From CAZNLL01 sp964573885 (GTDB lineage: Bacteria > Desulfobacterota > DSM-4660 > Desulfatiglandales > Desulfatiglandaceae), in assembly GCA_964573885.1 (NCBI GenBank), contig CAZNLL010000185.1, positions 1 through 5,391 on the forward strand: DNA of 5,391 nucleotides, written 5' to 3'. Below the pieces are notes generated by a model, which made no database searches, was not told where the DNA came from, and was given only the letters and a program-made list of their open reading frames with translations. A program made the position numbers and the translations under genes. Shown here one piece after another: positions 1 through 5,223 of the stretch. Numbering within the stretch: the first letter of the stretch is position 1; each line of letters starts with the position of its first letter.

Positions 1-685
1 CGAATCCATAGTCCAGGTATACCTGACGTGCGGCCGTGTCCACGTCTTGCATGGAGGCGATGCCCTCTTCCACGATCTTTATGGCCTCAATGAGGTGGGG
101 GATCATAATGCGGTTGACGATAAAACCGGGAGAATCCTTCTTAACCTCCACCGTTATCTTACCCATTTTTTGGGCCACCTCCGTGGTAATCGCCACGGTC
201 TCGTCGCTCGTGGAGTAACCGCGAATCACCTCCACCAGCCTCATGAGGGGCACAGGATTGAAAAAGTGCATCCCGCACACCTTGTCAGGGCGCTTGGTGG
301 CGGCGGCGATTTCGGTGAGGGACATGGATGAGGTATTGGAGGCAAGCACCACCTCGGGCCGGCAAATCTCATCCAGTTCCTTGAAGACCTCCTTTTTCAG
401 GTCAATGTCCTCAATAACGGCCTCAACCACAAAATCCACATCCTTGAGGTCGGCCATATCTATGGTCCCCTTGATCCTGCCCAAAATGGCATCTTTGTCC
501 TTGGCCTCCATTTTTCCCTTTTCAACACCCTTGGACAGGAACTTGTCCACCGCCTTGAGGCCCCGCTCTACAAACCCGTCGTTAATATCTCTCATCACCA
601 CATCACACCCTATTTGAGCCGAGACCTGGGCAATGCCGTTTCCCATTGTTCCCGCCCCGACAACTCCGATTTTTTTGATCTCCAT
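1..685 (-). CDS. hbd: 3-hydroxybutyryl-CoA / 3-hydroxyacyl-CoA dehydrogenase, N-terminal 228 residues (runs off the left edge)
   Basis: Predicted cytoplasmic NAD(P)-dependent oxidation of (S)-3-hydroxyacyl-CoA to 3-oxoacyl-CoA, or the reverse, in beta-oxidation or butyrate-type metabolism. The reading frame is open to the window edge. It starts at ATG 685-683 behind AAGGAGGG five bases upstream. The N-terminus has a Rossmann nucleotide-binding motif GxGxMG (residues 10-15, GAGTMG). The family's catalytic set is visible: Ser119 in NTSS, His140 in GMHFFNPVP, Glu152 in LVEVI, and Asn191 in GFIVNR. The first C-terminal-domain helices begin near residue 185. Family members are about 280-290 residues, so roughly 55-60 residues lie outside the window. 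It follows the Nfu gene by 51 bases on the same strand, so co-transcription is possible. The family call is secure. Whether the substrate is C4 or longer acyl-CoA cannot be told from this fragment. Confidence 0.95.
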   Translation of the reverse strand, partial: MEIKKIGVVGAGTMGNGIAQVSAQIGCDVVMRDINDGFVERGLKAVDKFLSKGVEKGKMEAKDKDAILGRIKGTIDMADLKDVDFVVEAVIEDIDLKKEVFKELDEICRPEVVLASNTSSMSLTEIAAATKRPDKVCGMHFFNPVPLMRLVEVIRGYSTSDETVAITTEVAQKMGKITVEVKKDSPGFIVNRIMIPHLIEAIKIVEEGIASMQDVDTAARQVYLDYGF

Positions 686-736
686 ACGAACCCTCCTTGA
701 TCAGCTTAATGAGCTTTTCAATTTATCCGATTAATA

Positions 737-964
737 TTATACAGATTCTACGCCCTTAATCTCCGGTATATTCTGCTTCAAAATCCTTTCAATGCCCATT
801 TTCAAGGTCATCTGGGACATGGGACACCCCTGGCACGCCCCCATGAGCCTCACCTGGACCACGCCATCGTCATCTACGTTTACCAGTTGTACGTCTCCCC
901 CGTCCGCCTGCAACGAGGGCCTCACCTTGTTGAGGGCACTTTCCACTCTTTCTTTTAAGGTCAT
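737..964 (-). CDS. stand-alone NifU C-terminal domain (Nfu-type) Fe-S cluster carrier
   Basis: This 75-residue protein is made only of the NifU-like C-terminal domain. It opens with a helix, then the conserved RPSLQADGGDV block (15-25), beta strands, and the cluster-binding GACQGCP loop with Cys44 and Cys47. A helix (MSQMTLKMGIERIL) and a short C-terminal tail follow. In the family, the CxxC pair of two subunits holds a [4Fe-4S] cluster that is handed to client apoproteins in the cytoplasm. The gene starts at ATG 964-962 behind GGGGAGG and ends with TAA. It lacks the IscU-like scaffold and degenerate A-type domains of full NifU or NfuA, so it is a minimal carrier. Its neighbours include a radical SAM enzyme upstream, which needs a [4Fe-4S] cluster. 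A functional link is possible but only inferred. Confidence 0.93.
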   Translation of the reverse strand: MTLKERVESALNKVRPSLQADGGDVQLVNVDDDGVVQVRLMGACQGCPMSQMTLKMGIERILKQNIPEIKGVESV

Positions 965-1022
965 GCTCGCCTCCCCGTATTGTTCACCCTGGATCTCTTA
1001 AACCCCTCTACCGCGGGGGAGC

Positions 1023-1045
1023 AAAACCCCGGCTCAAAGGGGCCG
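1023..1045 (-). terminator. weak terminator-like hairpin after the SPL-like gene
   Basis: On the minus strand, CCCC (1042-1039) can pair with GGGG (1030-1027) across an 8-base loop, followed directly by TTTT (1026-1023). An overlapping alternative stem is CGGC/GCCG (1045-1042 with 1033-1030). The stem is only four GC pairs, so this is at best a weak or partial intrinsic terminator between the SPL-like gene and the Nfu gene. The rest of the 116-base gap shows no clear promoter. Confidence 0.25.
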
Positions 1046-1080
1046 CAAAATTTCTGAATAACATATATGCGTGCGGAATG

Positions 1081-2172
1081 CTACCCAAAAATATGTTTCA
1101 CCCGTCCATCCAGGTAGGATGCAAGGCCTGTAGAATGGGAAGGACTCCAGCCCAGGCCCTTCTCCCAGACCTCGTCCGATTCCATGCACAGGTACAAACC
1201 CAGGTCCCGGTTCCATTGTTCAAGATGTTCCCGCATAAAGGCATACAACTCAATTCTTATGGGCTTAAAATAGCGCATCTTGCCGTCCAGGCCAGGGACA
1301 AACTCCCCGTCGAGAATGCATGTTTTGGGGTGTCGACGACGAATCAGGGGTTTGAGTTCTGGCATAAACCTGAAGCTCCCCAAGCTGACCCAAATAACCC
1401 CTCTCGGCTCTATATAGCGGTTCATCATGTCAAGGGTCCTGAGATAGTCATCCCGCCACCCGGGGTGAGGGATCAAGGGATCAAAGTGAAATCCCAATAC
1501 AAACCCCTCTGATTGGCAGCGGCGGGCGGCTTCGAGCCTTTTCCTGAGCCCCGGCGCCCCTTTCTCCTCTCTTGCGCTGATCCATGGGCTGTTGAGGGAC
1601 CAGGATACAATGATGCGGTCCCTGTATGAACAAGAAAGGAGCCTTTCTATGTGGTCTGTCTTGGTCTTGAGCTCCAGCACGGCGTTCCTCTTTTCTGAAA
1701 ACAGGGGAAGGAGGAGATCGCTCCAACCAGTGAGCGGCTCCAGGGCCAGGCTGTCGGTAAACTCTCCCGTACCCACCCTGAAAACCTTTTCAGGGGATCT
1801 GTCTATCCTGCGGGATACCGACTCGACCCCCTCTTCCAGATTTGCAAAGACCCTCATGGATGAGGAGGCGAAATAGGACTGGAGGATGCAGTAGGTACAG
1901 TCAAGGGGGCAACCGGTTCCCACATTCAGGATTTGGTATCCACAGCAGATGTAGGCCTTTGTGCCGGGACAGGGCTTGAGAAATTCGCCTTTGTAAGACT
2001 GGAGGCACAGGGTCTCTTTGCCCGGGGCGTCACTGGGCTCGCCTTCCGGGGAAAGCGGCCCCTGCACTTTTTTGACCGGCACCGAAGAGAGTCGATTCAA
2101 GGTCCTTTGAGTGAAGGGAAAGGGCAAGGCCTTTTCCTCGATAATGACCTGTCGAACACTCGGCTTTTTCAT
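1081..2172 (-). CDS. spore photoproduct lyase-like radical SAM protein (non-canonical)
   Basis: This 363-residue radical SAM protein resembles spore photoproduct lyase (SPL). The cluster motif CxxxCxxC is Cys88, Cys92 and Cys95 (GCPLDCTYC), predicted to bind a [4Fe-4S] cluster and S-adenosylmethionine. Homology to SPL continues downstream: the RVFANLEE segment (107-114), a region ending in TKTDHIERLL (170-179), the SWSLN strand (190-194), KRLEAARRCQSEGF (211-224), and LGFHFDPLIPHPGW (226-239). SPL repairs the UV-induced spore thymine dimer by hydrogen abstraction. Two SPL hallmarks are absent. There is no cysteine between residues 96 and 180, where the hydrogen-donating Cys (Cys141 of Bacillus subtilis) should lie. 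The second of the two SPL tyrosines, just after the last cluster cysteine, is Ile96; the first is kept as Tyr94. A canonical SPL reaction is therefore doubtful. The N-terminal 60 residues and C-terminal 40 have no match I recognise. ATG overlaps the stop of the ParB-like gene as ATGA, with only a weak ribosome site, which points to translational coupling. Confidence 0.87.
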   Translation of the reverse strand: MKKPSVRQVIIEEKALPFPFTQRTLNRLSSVPVKKVQGPLSPEGEPSDAPGKETLCLQSYKGEFLKPCPGTKAYICCGYQILNVGTGCPLDCTYCILQSYFASSSMRVFANLEEGVESVSRRIDRSPEKVFRVGTGEFTDSLALEPLTGWSDLLLPLFSEKRNAVLELKTKTDHIERLLSCSYRDRIIVSWSLNSPWISAREEKGAPGLRKRLEAARRCQSEGFVLGFHFDPLIPHPGWRDDYLRTLDMMNRYIEPRGVIWVSLGSFRFMPELKPLIRRRHPKTCILDGEFVPGLDGKMRYFKPIRIELYAFMREHLEQWNRDLGLYLCMESDEVWEKGLGWSPSHSTGLASYLDGRVKHIFG

Positions 2173-3158
2173 GACCGGCCCTGCTGCCCCGGTTCGGCCA
2201 GGGTCCCCAGTTCACTCATGCGCGCCAGGCGCTCCACCTTTTCTCTTAAATCCCTCCCCTGCCTAAAAAGGATTTCCAGCCGGTAATCAGGCCCTTCAAA
2301 ATAAGGAGGGGCCTTGATGCTTACCCCTTGAGGAAGGGGCAAACGGGCCACCTTTTTTCCAAAGGCCTTTTCCGCGGCAACCAGGGTGGGTAAACGCCTG
2401 GAACGCAGTTCGCGCAAAAGGGCCCTGGCCTTTTGGGGACGGTTTGAGGCCGGGTCTGAAAAGAGCCCTTGAATGGAATCACTGCCCAGGAGTTGCTCAA
2501 AGGATTCACCGTGTTTTTGTGACAAATCATTCAAATAGTCAATTAATTGATTTGTTTGATTAATGTTTAACTTTAACTCAGATATGAGGGAAAAGACTGT
2601 CATTCTGTCCGTCCTGGTCAAGGGCAGGATTTGTTTCAGGCCTTTCAAGGAAAGCCGGCCCCAGGCAACCGCCTCCTTGATCTCCGGCTCCAGGCCTTGA
2701 TCCAGGGTACAGAAGAGATGCAATGTGGGCCTGTGGGAGGGAAGACCTAAAAGCGGCATGTACTCACGGAGCACTTCATCTTCGGGGACCCAGCGGAGGA
2801 GGCGGGTCAGACACATCCCCTTTTCCACGTCATTCAGGACGCGGGTGCCCAGATTGTCGTAAAAACTCAAGAGGAGGCACTCCAGATTCGTGAAGGTCCT
2901 TCCCGGCAAGACGCGGCAGGCCATCTCCCGCCGTCCCAGGGCCTTCAGGGCCAGAAACCTTCGGAACCCCGCCACAACGATCAACTGCCCTGGTTCACAT
3001 TCTCTTACCAGAGGTGGGTTTACCATGCCGATCGTCCTTATGGACTCCCGCAAGGGGTCGAGGTTGAAGCCGAAGCTCATGGCATAGGGCCCCGGGCCTT
3101 GGCTGACGGCACTTATAGGCGCCTCTTCTAAAGGAAGCCTTTCAACACCTTGAACCAT
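2169..3158 (-). CDS. orphan ParB-like protein (ParB/Srx N-terminal domain plus KorB-like helical domain)
   Basis: 329 residues from the chosen start. Residues about 4-85 form a ParB/Srx-type domain: VERLPLEEA at the start, LRESIRTIGMVNPPLV, then the box VVAGFRRFLALKALG (Gly64, Arg66, Arg67). A segment DNLGTRVLNDVEKG (101-114) matches the ParB ENxxR region. Residues about 133-180 (YMPLLGLPS, then EIKEAVAWGRLSLKGLKQILPL) resemble the helix-turn-helix and following helices of ParB/KorB. The rest is helical and basic, with no recognised domain. The family binds DNA, and canonical members use CTP to clamp it. No parA gene and no canonical parS site is present, so chromosome partition is unlikely. 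The family glutamate of GERR is Phe here. An upstream ATG at 3209 would add 17 atypical residues and would sit almost on the predicted transcription start, so ATG 3158 (behind GGTAGGGA) is preferred. The gene overlaps the SPL-like gene by four bases and should be read as its partner. Confidence 0.85.
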   Translation of the reverse strand: MVQGVERLPLEEAPISAVSQGPGPYAMSFGFNLDPLRESIRTIGMVNPPLVRECEPGQLIVVAGFRRFLALKALGRREMACRVLPGRTFTNLECLLLSFYDNLGTRVLNDVEKGMCLTRLLRWVPEDEVLREYMPLLGLPSHRPTLHLFCTLDQGLEPEIKEAVAWGRLSLKGLKQILPLTRTDRMTVFSLISELKLNINQTNQLIDYLNDLSQKHGESFEQLLGSDSIQGLFSDPASNRPQKARALLRELRSRRLPTLVAAEKAFGKKVARLPLPQGVSIKAPPYFEGPDYRLEILFRQGRDLREKVERLARMSELGTLAEPGQQGRS

Positions 3159-3194
3159 GTTCCCTACCCCCCTGCGTGGTTGGTATCCATCTAA

Positions 3195-3236
3195 ATCCCG
3201 GGCACACATGCGTTTCCAATCCTACCACCCCGGGAT
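3195..3236. repeat. 8-base inverted repeat flanking the divergent promoter
   Basis: ATCCCGGG (3195-3202) and CCCGGGAT (3229-3236) are perfect inverted copies separated by 26 bases. One arm lies in the spacer of the predicted minus-strand promoter and the other about ten bases beyond its start site, a layout expected of a looping or paired operator. A shorter outer pair, GGTATC (3182-3187) and GATACC (3267-3272), surrounds it. Because the first gene is a ParB/KorB-like DNA-binding protein, autoregulation is a natural guess, but nothing in the sequence proves it. Confidence 0.4.
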
Positions 3237-3248
3237 CAAGCCTGTAAA
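3219..3248 (-). promoter_or_regulatory. candidate sigma-70-type promoter for the parB-like/spl-like pair
   Basis: On the minus strand, TTTACA (3248-3243) matches five of six -35 bases and TAGGAT (3224-3219) matches four of six -10 bases, with an 18-base spacer. Transcription would start near 3212. That makes an ATG at 3209 an unlikely start and gives a leader of about 54 bases before ATG 3158. Identified by eye only. Confidence 0.4.
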
Positions 3249-3292
3249 TGGGCAGCCTGGTTCCATGATACCCCTCCTGCCTTGGAAAAGGT

Positions 3293-3321
3293 TTGCCATT
3301 TCTTATTCCTTTGGGTAAAGG
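3293..3321 (+). promoter_or_regulatory. weak candidate promoter for the first binding-protein gene
   Basis: TTGCCA (3293-3298) and TAAAGG (3316-3321) are 17 bases apart. The -35 is good and the -10 poor. If real, transcription would begin near 3328, just downstream of the ATG at 3325, which agrees with translation starting at 3349. Confidence 0.2.
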
Positions 3322-3348
3322 TTTATGAAAAACCAAGGACCTTTGCAC

Positions 3349-4524
3349 ATGAAAAGAATGGTTATATGCCTCTTCCTGGGGTTTCTCCTGAGCGTCCTTT
3401 CGCCCGGTTCAGGCCTGGCCCAGGCCCTCCGAATCGGCGTCCTTATACCCCTGAGCGGCAAGCTCGCCGGGTTCGGGGAAGTATCGCAGAAATCCTTTTT
3501 AATGGCCCTTGAAAAAATCAATGGCAGCGGTGGCATTGGAGGCAGGCCCCTGGATCTCATTATAGAGGACTCCGCGAGCCAGGCGTCTGTGGGCCGCAAG
3601 GCCATGGAAAAATTGATCACAAGAGACAAGGTGGTGGCCGTGGCAGGCGGTTTTTCCAGCTCCGTGACTTTTGAAGCGGCCTCTTTGGCCCAGCAACACA
3701 GGGTCCCCTTTCTGGTGACCACCGCCTCTGCGGACAAGATCACGGAAATGGGCCGGGAGTACATCTTCAGGTTGACCACTCCGGTCAGTGAATATGAAAG
3801 GCCCCTGATCTCCTTTTTGGAGCGCGTCGCCAAACCCGAAAATGTGGGTGTCATCTATGAGAGGGGACCTTTCGGAGCATTCGGCCTCAAGAGGCTCTAT
3901 AAGGTGCGAAAAAAGACCGGTATCCGGCTGGTGAGAAAGGACGCCTTTGAGCCCGGCACCTTGGATTTCAGGCCTCTCCTGGAAGATGTAAAGGCCAGGA
4001 ACCCGGAGCTCATATACATTATCTCCCGTATGGAAGAAGGGGCCCTGCTTCTCACCCAGGCCGCGGAACTGGGACTCAAGCCCAAGCTATTTTTGGGAGG
4101 GACGGCCGCTTTTACCAGGATCGAAATGCTGGACAGGGCACAGTTAGCGCTGGAACATGTCTTTTGTCTGTCCCTGTGGCTGCCTTCAGCCCCCTATCCC
4201 GGGGCCAGACATTATGCGGTAAAATATGCCGCCCGCTACGATACCTATCCGGACTACCATGGGGCCCAGGCCTATGCGGCCATGGAGGTGCTCGCCGATG
4301 CCTTGAAGCGGGCCGCAATTCCTTCCCCTCAGGGCGTAAGGGAGACGCTGGCCCAAACAGATATGGATACGGTGTTCGGACCTGTCAGGTTCTCGGCCTA
4401 TGAAGATAAGACCCGCCAGAACCCCCACCCGGCCCTGTTGGGTCAATGGATTGAAGGCGACCTGGAGACGGTCTGGCCCAGGGCCCTTGCCTCTTGCCCC
4501 TTTGTGTTTCCCCTGCCCGATTAG
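3349..4524 (+). CDS. Liv-type ABC transporter substrate-binding protein (periplasmic, Peripla_BP_6 family)
   Basis: Predicted periplasmic receptor that captures a small solute, possibly a branched-chain amino acid or a related carboxylate or amide, and delivers it to an ABC importer. It has 391 residues, normal for the family. Residues 1-26 are a classic signal peptide: basic MKRM, a hydrophobic core, and cleavage after AQA. There is no lipobox cysteine, so the mature protein should be soluble. Mature lobe I starts LRIGVLIPLSGKLAGFG and continues with a QKSFLMALEKIN helix and the IIEDSASQ strand. The VPFLVTTASADKIT block and the RLTTPVSEYERPLI segment are typical ligand-site regions. ENVGVIYERGPFG opens lobe II. 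ATG 3349 is preferred because AAGGA lies nine bases upstream and the signal peptide begins properly there. An in-frame ATG at 3325 would add eight residues (MKNQGPLH) ahead of it. No permease or ATPase gene is in the window. The ligand cannot be assigned. Confidence 0.92.
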   Translation: MKRMVICLFLGFLLSVLSPGSGLAQALRIGVLIPLSGKLAGFGEVSQKSFLMALEKINGSGGIGGRPLDLIIEDSASQASVGRKAMEKLITRDKVVAVAGGFSSSVTFEAASLAQQHRVPFLVTTASADKITEMGREYIFRLTTPVSEYERPLISFLERVAKPENVGVIYERGPFGAFGLKRLYKVRKKTGIRLVRKDAFEPGTLDFRPLLEDVKARNPELIYIISRMEEGALLLTQAAELGLKPKLFLGGTAAFTRIEMLDRAQLALEHVFCLSLWLPSAPYPGARHYAVKYAARYDTYPDYHGAQAYAAMEVLADALKRAAIPSPQGVRETLAQTDMDTVFGPVRFSAYEDKTRQNPHPALLGQWIEGDLETVWPRALASCPFVFPLPD

Positions 4525-4563
4525 AGCCTTCTTCAACCCCCCCTACCCTGTGTTTTTTTGCAC

Positions 4564-4614
4564 TGACAATCATGGGACCCTATGCTATCGATCTTCATCG
4601 TTGTCAAGGTCCCA
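4564..4614 (+). repeat. two interlocked inverted repeats downstream of the first binding-protein gene
   Basis: TGACAA (4564-4569) is complementary to TTGTCA (4601-4606), and TGGGACC (4573-4579) to GGTCCCA (4608-4614). The pairs cross rather than nest, so in RNA they are either alternative hairpins or a pseudoknot. No T-run follows, so it is not a standard intrinsic terminator, although it lies 40 bases after the stop codon and could act as a 3' end structure. Confidence 0.35.
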
Positions 4615-4675
4615 GAATGACTTTTTGAAGGGGATCACTGATTTCTGCCTTCACATCTAAAAAGGAATTTAATAT

Positions 4676-4704
4676 TTGACTATTAATAGTCTTTACCCTA
4701 TATT
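4676..4704 (+). promoter_or_regulatory. near-consensus sigma-70-type promoter
   Basis: TTGACT (4676-4681) and TATATT (4699-4704) each match the housekeeping consensus at five of six positions and are exactly 17 bases apart, in a distinctly AT-rich stretch. The predicted start is near 4711. The next plus-strand gene begins at 5224, so the transcript would carry a leader of about 510 bases or contain a separate small RNA. This is the best promoter match in the window. Confidence 0.65.
4678..4691. promoter_or_regulatory. perfect 14-base palindrome over the -35 element (candidate operator)
   Basis: GACTATTAATAGTC reads identically on both strands. It covers the last four bases of the -35 hexamer and ten bases of the spacer, a position where a bound dimeric repressor would block RNA polymerase. 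The cognate regulator is not in the window and its family cannot be named from the site alone. Confidence 0.5.
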
Positions 4705-4741
4705 TCAAAAGCCGCTCTCAGGCTTTAGGTCCATTGCCGCT

Positions 4742-4812
4742 GACCTTTAAAGACAGCTCCCTCCTGTTGTGTGGTTTTAGAGCCGCTGTTTACAGTTCCG
4801 GGACAAAAGGTC
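4742..4812 (+). ncRNA. two-tier stem-loop with a CCTCCT loop
   Basis: GACCTTT (4742-4748) pairs with AAAGGTC (4806-4812) as an outer 7-base stem. Inside it AGACAGC (4751-4757) pairs with GCTGTTT (4785-4791), seven pairs including one G-T wobble. The inner loop contains CCTCCT (4760-4765), the complement of the AGGAGG ribosome site at 5213-5218. Structure inferred by eye. No database family is recognised. Confidence 0.35.
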
Positions 4813-4814
4813 GG

Positions 4815-4836
4815 AGAGCGCTTCCAGCTGCGCTCT
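4815..4836 (+). repeat. GC-rich hairpin
   Basis: AGAGCGC (4815-4821) and GCGCTCT (4830-4836) form a perfect 7-base stem with an 8-base loop, starting two bases after the preceding two-tier stem ends. There is no following T-run, so this is not an intrinsic terminator on either strand. Confidence 0.45.
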
Positions 4837-5068
4837 TGGAATTGACGCGTGAAGGCTCCTGTGTTGTGGGCTGCAAACCTCAAGCGTTCCAGAAGAATCC
4901 ATGAGACAGAGCTTCCATTTCATTGATACCCCTGTAAGCAAAGAGATTATTTCTTCCAAAAAGAAGCCCATAAATAATTTGGCTCCTACCGAAACGATAG
5001 AATCACGAGTTACAGGGTTTTCGACCGAAAGCAAGGCTTCAAGGCCCCCTTAAGGGCTTGCGTAAAGC

Positions 5069-5108
5069 GGCTGGACAGGGTCCTGCGTCCCGGCAACCCT
5101 TTCCAGCC
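5069..5108 (+). repeat. strong 12-base-arm hairpin
   Basis: The arms at 5069-5080 (GGCTGGACAGGG) and 5097-5108 (CCCTTTCCAGCC) pair at eleven of twelve positions, with one C-T mismatch and a 16-base loop. It is the most stable-looking local structure in the gene-free region. It ends 115 bases before the start codon of the second binding protein and has no T-run after it. Confidence 0.5.
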
Positions 5109-5210
5109 TGACGGGAAAAAGGCGAACAAATAACCAAACAGGTATGTCGCACGGTTTCCCTTCTCACCACGCATTTCTGTGAAATCGAGGCAACAGCCGA
5201 GCACGCATTG

Positions 5211-5219
5211 AAAGGAGGT
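5211..5219 (+). promoter_or_regulatory. very strong Shine-Dalgarno site
   Basis: AAAGGAGGT is fully complementary to the usual 3' end of 16S rRNA and lies at good spacing (AGGAGG ends five bases before ATG 5224). It fixes the start of the following gene and suggests high expression. Confidence 0.85.
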
Positions 5220-5223
5220 CTTT

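Larger units (their letters stand above)
4711..5223 (+). other. long structured leader or small-RNA region, no convincing gene
   Basis: This stretch between the promoter at 4676-4704 and the second binding-protein gene has no open frame I can support as a gene. It contains several separate stem-loops (4742-4812, 4815-4836, 5069-5108) and a short palindrome CCCTTAAGGG near 5048-5057. I do not recognise a known riboswitch class. No hairpin with a T-run is visible, so the transcript probably reads through into the gene at 5224. It may be a regulatory 5' untranslated region, host an independent small RNA, or be decayed sequence. Confidence 0.4.

Noticed and set aside
47..617. Plus-strand open frames of up to 124 codons at the left end
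   Set aside because: They lie opposite the clearly coding 3-hydroxyacyl-CoA dehydrogenase and show no domain of their own.
3159..3209. Seventeen-residue N-terminal extension of the ParB-like protein from ATG 3209
   Set aside because: The predicted promoter would start transcription almost at this ATG, the residues do not look like the family, and ATG 3158 starts directly before the ParB-type VERLPL segment with a usable ribosome site.
2169..3348. Canonical parS centromere site near the ParB-like gene
   Set aside because: No match to the TGTTTCACGTGAAACA type palindrome was seen in the gene, its flank or the rest of the window.
4553..4559. T7 run shortly after the stop of the first binding protein, as a possible intrinsic terminator
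   Set aside because: The preceding sequence is C-rich and cannot form a GC stem immediately upstream, so it lacks the required hairpin.
4708..4726. AAAGCC/GGCTTT hairpin (6-base arms)
   Set aside because: Its first arm begins before the predicted transcription start near 4711, so the full stem would not be in the RNA, and no T-run follows.
4777..5034. 85-codon minus-strand open frame in the long gap, starting TTG
   Set aside because: It needs a TTG start with only a loose AAGGGGG upstream, its third codon positions are much more AT-rich than the neighbouring genes, and the product matches nothing I recognise. It also overlaps the leader hairpins. A decayed or small gene cannot be fully excluded; a protein search would decide.
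4901..5053. 50-codon plus-strand frame (ATG to TAA) inside the leader
   Set aside because: No clear ribosome site, no recognisable domain, and low-complexity Ser/Lys-rich content. Treated as chance, though a leader peptide is conceivable.
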